Assembly (NCBI GenBank): GCA_035574475.1 | Contig: DATLYR010000233.1 | Location: forward strand, 1-41,877 | Direction of reading: 5' to 3' | Length of the DNA stretch: 41,877 nt | Origin: Nevskiales bacterium | Lineage (GTDB): Bacteria > Pseudomonadota > Gammaproteobacteria > Nevskiales > DATLYR01 | Part shown: piece after piece, positions 36,316 through 41,877 of the stretch | Layout: the number at the start of each line of letters is the position of its first letter | How positions within the stretch are numbered: the stretch's first letter is position 1 | The notes under the pieces: model-generated | Database searches by the model: none | What the model was told of the DNA's origin: nothing | Seen by the model: only the letters and a program-made list of their open reading frames with translations | Made by a program: the position numbers and the translations under genes

Positions 36316-37578
36316 ATGCGCCTGCTCACCGTCGGCCTGAACCACACCACCGCGCCGCTGGCCCTGCGCGAGGCGGTGGCGTTCACCGACCCGCAGCTGC
36401 CCCAAGGCCTGCAGGCGCTGCGCACCCTGCCGGGGGTCGAGGAAGGTGCGATCCTCTCCACCTGCAACCGGACCGAAATCTATGCCGTGGTCGAGGGCGA
36501 GCAGGCGCCGCCGCTGGGCGACTGGCTGTGCCGGCAGCGGCGGCTCGACGCCGAGCGGCTGCTGCCACACCTGTACACCCACAGCGGCCGCGACAGCGTC
36601 CGCCACACCCTGCGCGTGGCCGCCGGGCTGGACTCCATGATCCTGGGCGAGCCGCAGATCCTGGGCCAGATGAAACACGCCTACCGGCTGGCGCGCAACG
36701 CGCACACTGCGGGGCCCTTGCTATCGCGCATGTTCCAGCACGCGTTCTCGGTGGCCAAGCTGGTGCGCTCCAGCACACGCATCGGCGAGAACCCGGTATC
36801 GGTGGCCTATGCCGCGGTGCGGCTGGCGCAGCAGATCTTCGCCGACTTCGGGGCGCGCACCGCGATGCTGATCGGCGCCGGCGACACCATCGAGCTGGCC
36901 GCCCGCCACCTGCACGACAACGGTCTGGGCCGCGTGATCTTCGCCAACCGCAGCCTAGAGCGCGCCCAGCTGCTGGCCAGCCAGTACCACGGCTACGCCA
37001 TCCGGCTGGAGGAGATCGGCAAACACCTGGCCGAGGCCGACATGGTGATCAGCGCGACCGCCAGCGAGCAGCTGGTGCTGGGCGCGGACGCGGTGCGCGC
37101 GGCGCTGCGCGCGCGCAAGCGCCGGCCGATGTTCCTGGTGGACCTGGCGGTGCCGCGCGACATCGATCCGGCGGCAGGCGAGCTGGAAGACGCCTATTTG
37201 TACACCGTGGATGACCTGCGCAGCGTGATCGAGGACAATCTGCGCTCGCGCCAGGCCGCGGCCGAAGCCGCCGAGGTCATCATCAGCGAGCGCACCGAGG
37301 AATTCATGGCCTGGATGCATTCGCGTTCCGCCACCGGCACCATCAGCCGCCTGCGCCATCGCGCCGAGCGCGAGCGCGACGAGGTACTGGCGCGCGCGCA
37401 GCGCCTGCTGGCCCAGGGCCGGCCGGTGGACGAGGTGCTGGCCTTCCTCGCCGGCACCCTCACCAACAAGCTGATACATGCGCCCACGGCGCGGTTGCGC
37501 CAGGCGGGTCCCGAAGAGCAACGCAAGCTGCTGGAGGCCGCACGCCGGCTGTTCGACCTGGGCGACGACGACAACTGA
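36316..37578 (+). CDS. hemA: Glutamyl-tRNA reductase
   Basis: A 420-aa NADPH-dependent enzyme that reduces glutamyl-tRNA(Glu) to glutamate-1-semialdehyde, the first committed step of tetrapyrrole synthesis by the C5 pathway. The nucleophile is C50 in ILSTCNRTEIYAV. Other signatures are LRVAAGLDSMILGEPQILGQ, RIGENPVSVAYAAV, the nucleotide-binding AMLIGAGDTIELAARHL, and LVDLAVPRDIDP. The ATG at 36316 gives the family start MRLLTVGLNHTTAPL; the frame upstream to 36106 is not coding-like. prfA starts 9 nt after the stop, as in many gammaproteobacteria. Confidence 0.97.
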   Translation: MRLLTVGLNHTTAPLALREAVAFTDPQLPQGLQALRTLPGVEEGAILSTCNRTEIYAVVEGEQAPPLGDWLCRQRRLDAERLLPHLYTHSGRDSVRHTLRVAAGLDSMILGEPQILGQMKHAYRLARNAHTAGPLLSRMFQHAFSVAKLVRSSTRIGENPVSVAYAAVRLAQQIFADFGARTAMLIGAGDTIELAARHLHDNGLGRVIFANRSLERAQLLASQYHGYAIRLEEIGKHLAEADMVISATASEQLVLGADAVRAALRARKRRPMFLVDLAVPRDIDPAAGELEDAYLYTVDDLRSVIEDNLRSRQAAAEAAEVIISERTEEFMAWMHSRSATGTISRLRHRAERERDEVLARAQRLLAQGRPVDEVLAFLAGTLTNKLIHAPTARLRQAGPEEQRKLLEAARRLFDLGDDDN

Positions 37579-37587
37579 TGCCGCGCC

Positions 37588-38670
<1,083 letters not shown>

Positions 38671-38686
38671 TCCACAGGGGTCAAGG

Positions 38687-38742
38687 GTAGGAGCGGCCTC
38701 AGCCGCGACAAACCCGGAAATCGCGACTAAAGTCGCTCCTAC
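38687..38742. repeat. REP-type inverted repeat pair (REPIN-like) between prfA and prmC
   Basis: GTAGGAGCGGCCTCAGCCGCGA (38687-38708) is faced by a similar copy in inverse orientation, TCGCGACTAAAGTCGCTCCTAC (38721-38742), with 12 bp between. Each half is itself a small palindrome. GTAGGAGCGGC...GCCGCGA repeats are abundant REP elements in Xanthomonadaceae, pseudomonads and relatives. No RAYT transposase gene is in the window. Confidence 0.85.
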
Positions 38743-38761
38743 AAGTCAGGACCCGACGGCC

Positions 38762-39592
38762 ATGAACCTGTCCGACGCCATCGCCCGCGCCGCCAGCACC
38801 CTGCAGGGCACCACCGAAACGCCGCAGCTGGATGCCTCGGTCCTGCTCTGCCACGTGCTCGACTGCCCGCGCAGCTTCCTGCTCAGCCACCCCGAAACCG
38901 CGCTCGGCCCGGCGCAGCGCCAGGCCTTCGAAGCGCTGGTGACGCGTCGTGCACAGGGCGAGCCGGTGGCCTATCTCACCGGCGTGCGGGAATTCTGGTC
39001 GCTGGAACTGAAGGTCACGCCCGACGTGCTGATCCCGCGCCCGGAAACCGAGACCCTGGTCGAGGCCGCGCTGGCGCGCATGCCGGCCGACAAACCGCTA
39101 CGCGTGGCCGAGCTGGGCACCGGCAGCGGCGCCATCGCGCTGGCGCTGGCGCGCGAGCGTCCGCGCGCGCACGTGGTCGGCACCGACATCTCGGACGCGG
39201 CCCTGGCGGTGGCGCGCCAGAACGAGCGCCTGCATGGCATCCCGAATGTCGTGTTCCACGAGAGCGTATGGTTCGCCGCGCTGGAAGGCCAGCGCTTCGA
39301 CCTGATCGTCTCCAACCCGCCCTATGTCGCCGAGCACGACCCGCACCTGGAGGCGCTGCGCTTCGAGCCACGCGCGGCGCTGGCGGCCGGACCCGACGGT
39401 CTCGACGCGCTGCGCCTCATCATCCGCGAGGCACCGGGCTATCTCGAGCCCGGCGGCTGGCTGCTGGTCGAGCACGGTCCCGCGCAGGACGCGGCCGTGC
39501 GCGGCCTGTTCGCGGCGGCCGGCTTCGCGGCCATCGAAACCCTGCCCGACCTCGCCGGCCTGCCGCGCGTCAGCCTCGGCAGAAAGAATTGA
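38762..39592 (+). CDS. prmC: Release factor glutamine N5-methyltransferase
   Basis: A 276-aa class I SAM-dependent methyltransferase that methylates the GGQ glutamine of RF1 and RF2. The SAM-binding motif is VAELGTGSGAIALALA (115-130), and the glutamine-binding NPPY is at 185-188 (IVSNPPYVAEHD). The N-terminal RF-binding helical domain includes DASVLLCHVL and GEPVAYLTGVREFW. I use the ATG at 38762, which gives the family-like MNLSDAIARA; the frame is open from 38663, but that stretch crosses the REP repeats. It is downstream of its substrate gene prfA. Confidence 0.95.
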   Translation: MNLSDAIARAASTLQGTTETPQLDASVLLCHVLDCPRSFLLSHPETALGPAQRQAFEALVTRRAQGEPVAYLTGVREFWSLELKVTPDVLIPRPETETLVEAALARMPADKPLRVAELGTGSGAIALALARERPRAHVVGTDISDAALAVARQNERLHGIPNVVFHESVWFAALEGQRFDLIVSNPPYVAEHDPHLEALRFEPRAALAAGPDGLDALRLIIREAPGYLEPGGWLLVEHGPAQDAAVRGLFAAAGFAAIETLPDLAGLPRVSLGRKN

Positions 39593-39597
39593 AGAGG

Positions 39598-39690
39598 GGA
39601 CAGGATAGACAGGATGTACGGGATTAACAGGATGTTCAATTGCCTTGAACATGGATTGGATTTGTCCTGTGAATCCTGAGAATCCTGTCC
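39598..39690. repeat. Long imperfect palindrome with ACAGGAT words between prmC and the E1-like gene
   Basis: The 93-bp element has outer arms GGACAGGAT (39598-39606) and ATCCTGTCC (39682-39690), a central 8-bp stem ATGTTCAA/TTGAACAT (39632-39639 and 39645-39652), and several AGGAT/ATCCT words between. Elements rich in ACAGGATT...AATCCTGT are dispersed in many proteobacterial genomes. It is AT-richer than the genes on either side and has no coding capacity. Confidence 0.8.
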
Positions 39691-39715
39691 ATTTCTTGAC
39701 TGAACGGTGCACGAC

Positions 39716-40453
39716 ATGAGCGACCTGCGCCGCTATGCCCGGCAGATGATCCTGCCGCAGGTGGATACGCACGGGCAGCAGGCCTTGCGCGACTCGCATG
39801 CGCTGGTGATCGGCGTCGGCGGCCTCGGCTCGGCGGCCGCGCTGTATCTCGCGGCCGCCGGCGTGGGCCGGCTGACGCTGGTGGACCGCGACCGCGTGGA
39901 GCTGTCCAACCTGCAGCGTCAGATCGCGCACCGGCACGGCGACATCGGCCGGCCCAAGGCCGAGTCGGCGCGTGACAGCCTGCTCGCGCTCAACCCGGAG
40001 GTCGCCGTCACCAGCGTCAACAGCGGTCTGGACGCGGCACTGCTGGCGCGGCTGGTGAGCGAAGCCGATGTCGTGCTCGACTGCAGCGACAACTTCCCCA
40101 CGCGCTACGCGCTCAACCGCGCCTGCGTGGCCGCGCGCAAGCCGCTGGTGTCCGGCGCCGCGATCCGGCTCGAAGGCCAGGTTGCGGTGTTCCGCCCCGG
40201 CGGGCCCTGCTACCAGTGCCTGTACCGCGACGAGCCCGGCGAGGCGACCGAGTCCTGCGAGCAGGCCGGGGTGCTGGGTCCGCTGGTGGGCGTGATCGGC
40301 AGCCTGCAGGCGCTGGAGGCGGTGAAGCTGCTGCTGGGCCTGGGGGAAACGCTGGACGGGCGCCTGTTGCTGTTCGATGCCGCGCGCAGCCGCTTCCGCG
40401 AGCTTAAACTGAAGCGCGACCCCGCCTGTCCCGGCTGCTCGGAAACCCCATGA
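39716..40453 (+). CDS. MoeB/ThiF/HesA-family E1-like adenylyltransferase
   Basis: A 245-aa E1-like enzyme that adenylates the C-terminal Gly-Gly of a ubiquitin-fold sulfur carrier such as MoaD or ThiS. Visible are RYARQMILPQV, the ATP loop VIGVGGLGSAA (33-38), VDRDRVELSNLQRQ, DCSDNFPTRY (122-131) and two Cys pairs CYQC (165-168) and CPGC (238-241) for zinc. C181 lies in the position of the conserved SCxEAG segment. No rhodanese domain is fused. ATG 39716 is preferred; GTG 39707 is also in frame. It overlaps the JAMM gene by 4 nt (ATGA). Whether it serves molybdopterin, thiamine or another pathway is not shown. Confidence 0.88.
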   Translation: MSDLRRYARQMILPQVDTHGQQALRDSHALVIGVGGLGSAAALYLAAAGVGRLTLVDRDRVELSNLQRQIAHRHGDIGRPKAESARDSLLALNPEVAVTSVNSGLDAALLARLVSEADVVLDCSDNFPTRYALNRACVAARKPLVSGAAIRLEGQVAVFRPGGPCYQCLYRDEPGEATESCEQAGVLGPLVGVIGSLQALEAVKLLLGLGETLDGRLLLFDAARSRFRELKLKRDPACPGCSETP

Positions 40454-40869
40454 ACGACGGAAAAATCCTGTTGCCGCGCAATCTGGTGCAACAGATGTTC
40501 CACCAGGCGCAGGCATCGCCGGACAGCGAGGTCTGCGGACTGATCAGTGCGATCGGCGGCAGCGTGAGCCGCTGCTACCCGGTGGCCAACGTGGCCGGCG
40601 ACCCGGCGCACCTGTTCGACATGGATGCCGCCGGCCAGGTGCGCGCGCTGCGCGAGATCCGCGAGCGCGGCGAGACGCTGTTCGCCATCTACCACTCGCA
40701 TCCGTACGCGCCGCCGGAGCCGTCCGCGCGCGACCGCGCGCTGACCGCCTACCCCGAGGCCTATCACCTCATCGTTTCGCTCAACACCAAGGGCGTACTC
40801 GAGCTGCGCGCCTGGAAGCCGGTGGCCGGCGGCATGACCGAGGTGCCGGTCAAAATCATCCCGGACTGA
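40450..40869 (+). CDS. JAMM/MPN-type zinc metalloprotease (Mec/Mov34 family)
   Basis: A 139-aa stand-alone JAB1/MPN metalloprotease. The metal site is complete: E27 in DSEVCGL, then HSHPYAPPEPSARD with H82, H84, S92 and D95. Bacterial relatives cleave after the Gly-Gly of ubiquitin-fold sulfur carriers, for example Mec+, which frees cysteine from CysO-cysteine. Pairing with an E1-like enzyme by a 4-nt overlap supports a sulfur-carrier or ubiquitin-like pathway, but no carrier gene is adjacent. The 62-bp gap to the convergent hydrolase has no evident terminator. Confidence 0.9.
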   Translation: MNDGKILLPRNLVQQMFHQAQASPDSEVCGLISAIGGSVSRCYPVANVAGDPAHLFDMDAAGQVRALREIRERGETLFAIYHSHPYAPPEPSARDRALTAYPEAYHLIVSLNTKGVLELRAWKPVAGGMTEVPVKIIPD

Positions 40870-40931
40870 TTGGCCTTCCCCACATGGGCTTTCGCGTATT
40901 GCAGGCAAAAACTTCAGGACGTTTCGGGGAT

Positions 40932-41825
40932 TCAGCGGCCGTCTGCGATCCCGGCAACGAAAGGCAGATACGCATCCAGCACGCCTTGCGGGTGCTCGAC
41001 CTGCGGATAGTGGCCGATGTTTTCCAGCAGCACGGTATCCGGGTTCGGCACCAGCTCGCGGTAGCGCTCGACCATGTGCCGGCCGGACACCGGATCCACC
41101 GCGCCGTCGATCACCCGCAGCGGAATCTTCGCTTCCTGCAGCGCGCCGACCCAGCGCGCGCGGTACTGGCGGCGCTCGGGCATGTAGCGGATCAGCCGCG
41201 GCAGCACCTCGAGACCGCCGTCCCGGCTGACCAGCTGCCAGAATTCCCGCAGTGCCTCCGGACTCGGCTGGGTGGCCGGGCCGAAGATCGCGCAAAAGCT
41301 GCGCGCGAAGCTGCGTTCGCCCATCAGGCGTACCAGCAGCGGCGCGAGCGGCGTGAGCAAGAGCTTCTGCACCAGCCGCGCACGGTGGGTTTCGGGAAAC
41401 AGGCCACCGTTGAGGAAGCAGACCGAGCGCAGCCGCAGTCCCGCCGCGCCGCTGCGTTCGCGCTCGTTGTGCCGTGCCAGCAGCTCCTGCGCGACCGTGT
41501 CGCCGTAGTCGTGCGCCAGTATATGCACCTGCGTGATGCCGAGCGACGCCAGCAGGCCCTCGCACAGGTCGGCCTGGTCCAGGATGCTGTAGTCGTAGTC
41601 CTTCGGCTTGGCGGAAAAGCCGAAACCGATCATGTCCGGCGCGACCAGACGGTAACGCGCGGCCAGCGTCGCCCATACCGGCCGCCAGTCCCAGGACGCC
41701 GTGGGAAAACCGTGAATCAGCAGGATCGCATCGCCCGCGCCCTCCTCACGGTAGAAAATCTCGTGGCCGCGGTGCCGCCAGCGGCGCCCCATCGCATGCC
41801 AGGCTTCGAAATGTGTTTGCGCCAT
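40932..41825 (-). CDS. Alpha/beta hydrolase with aspartate nucleophile (MEST/dehalogenase-like)
   Basis: A 297-aa alpha/beta-hydrolase fold enzyme. The oxyanion-hole region is [13 protein letters not shown] (about 36-47). The nucleophile elbow reads [14 protein letters not shown], with D106 in place of serine, as in haloalkane dehalogenases, epoxide hydrolases and the animal MEST proteins. The general acid/base candidates are in DGAVDPVS and [11 protein letters not shown] near the C-terminus. The substrate is unknown. There is no signal peptide. GGGGGGTG precedes the ATG at 41825. It converges on the JAMM gene and has no evident partner before the window edge. Confidence 0.87.
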   Translation of the reverse strand: MAQTHFEAWHAMGRRWRHRGHEIFYREEGAGDAILLIHGFPTASWDWRPVWATLAARYRLVAPDMIGFGFSAKPKDYDYSILDQADLCEGLLASLGITQVHILAHDYGDTVAQELLARHNERERSGAAGLRLRSVCFLNGGLFPETHRARLVQKLLLTPLAPLLVRLMGERSFARSFCAIFGPATQPSPEALREFWQLVSRDGGLEVLPRLIRYMPERRQYRARWVGALQEAKIPLRVIDGAVDPVSGRHMVERYRELVPNPDTVLLENIGHYPQVEHPQGVLDAYLPFVAGIADGR

Positions 41826-41877
41826 AACACCCCCCGACTCTCCGCATATACCATGCCACAGCCCGCAACGGCGGGTT

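Noticed and set aside
36118-36705. N-terminal extension of the TPR protein frame across hemA
   Set aside because: The extension is antisense to hemA and has no domain; the GTG at 36117 gives a proper lipoprotein signal peptide.
39598-39690. Repeated ACAGGAT words considered as a CRISPR array
   Set aside because: Spacing is irregular, the words are under 10 bases, the element is palindromic overall, and there are no cas genes.

Overview
The window is high-GC chromosomal DNA of a Gram-negative bacterium, most likely a gammaproteobacterium of the Chromatiales/Ectothiorhodospiraceae-like type. The reasons are a lipopolysaccharide (LPS) inner-core gene set, the block lolB-ispE-tRNA-Gln-prs-rplY-pth-ychF facing hemA-prfA-prmC (a classic gammaproteobacterial order), and clustering of glnE, ilvE and waaF as in pseudomonads. 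Unlike enterics, groESL carries a perfect CIRCE operator. Genes are tightly packed, with many ATGA or TAATG junctions. No gene-free stretch exceeds 300 bases; the longest are 15244-15475 (groES promoter/leader and thiolase upstream region) and 36118-36315 (a divergent promoter region).

Region 1 (1-13160) is mostly outer-membrane glycolipid biosynthesis. It holds hldE (cut by the left edge), a lipid A acyltransferase, kdkA (Kdo kinase) head-to-head with an OpsX-type heptosyltransferase I, ilvE, waaF, hldD, two GT4 glycosyltransferases, an unrecognised polytopic membrane protein, and glnE nested between glycosyltransferases. HldE and HldD make ADP-heptose, which the OpsX-like enzyme and WaaF use. 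KdkA plus OpsX suggests a single phosphorylated Kdo in the inner core, as in Haemophilus.

Region 2 (13178-15379) is groES-groEL, with a perfect terminator, a near-consensus promoter and a CIRCE operator. Region 3 (15476-24537, plus strand) has a FadI-like thiolase, an APC permease, ferrochelatase, an RND efflux adaptor and pump, and the SohB inner-membrane protease. APC-hemH-adaptor are coupled by 4-nt start/stop overlaps.

Region 4 (24534-29211) is more accessory: a NamZ/DUF1343 muramidase-like protein, a DOMON-like protein, a PLP-dependent desulfhydrase-like enzyme with a Tat-type signal, a PEBP-family protein and a HemD-like protein.

Region 5 (29276-40869) is conserved housekeeping: ychF, pth, rplY, prs, tRNA-Gln(UUG), ispE, lolB and a TPR lipoprotein on the minus strand; hemA, prfA, prmC, a MoeB/HesA-type E1-like enzyme and a JAMM metalloprotease on the plus strand. 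Dispersed palindromic repeats sit in several intergenic gaps. The right edge holds an alpha/beta hydrolase with an aspartate nucleophile.

I see no phage, IS element, CRISPR array, toxin-antitoxin pair or defence island. No clearly new system stands out. The best leads are the operon that nests glnE among LPS genes behind the groEL terminator, the orphan membrane protein in it, the Tat-signalled PLP enzyme with its DOMON partner, and the E1-like/JAMM pair without an adjacent ubiquitin-like partner.
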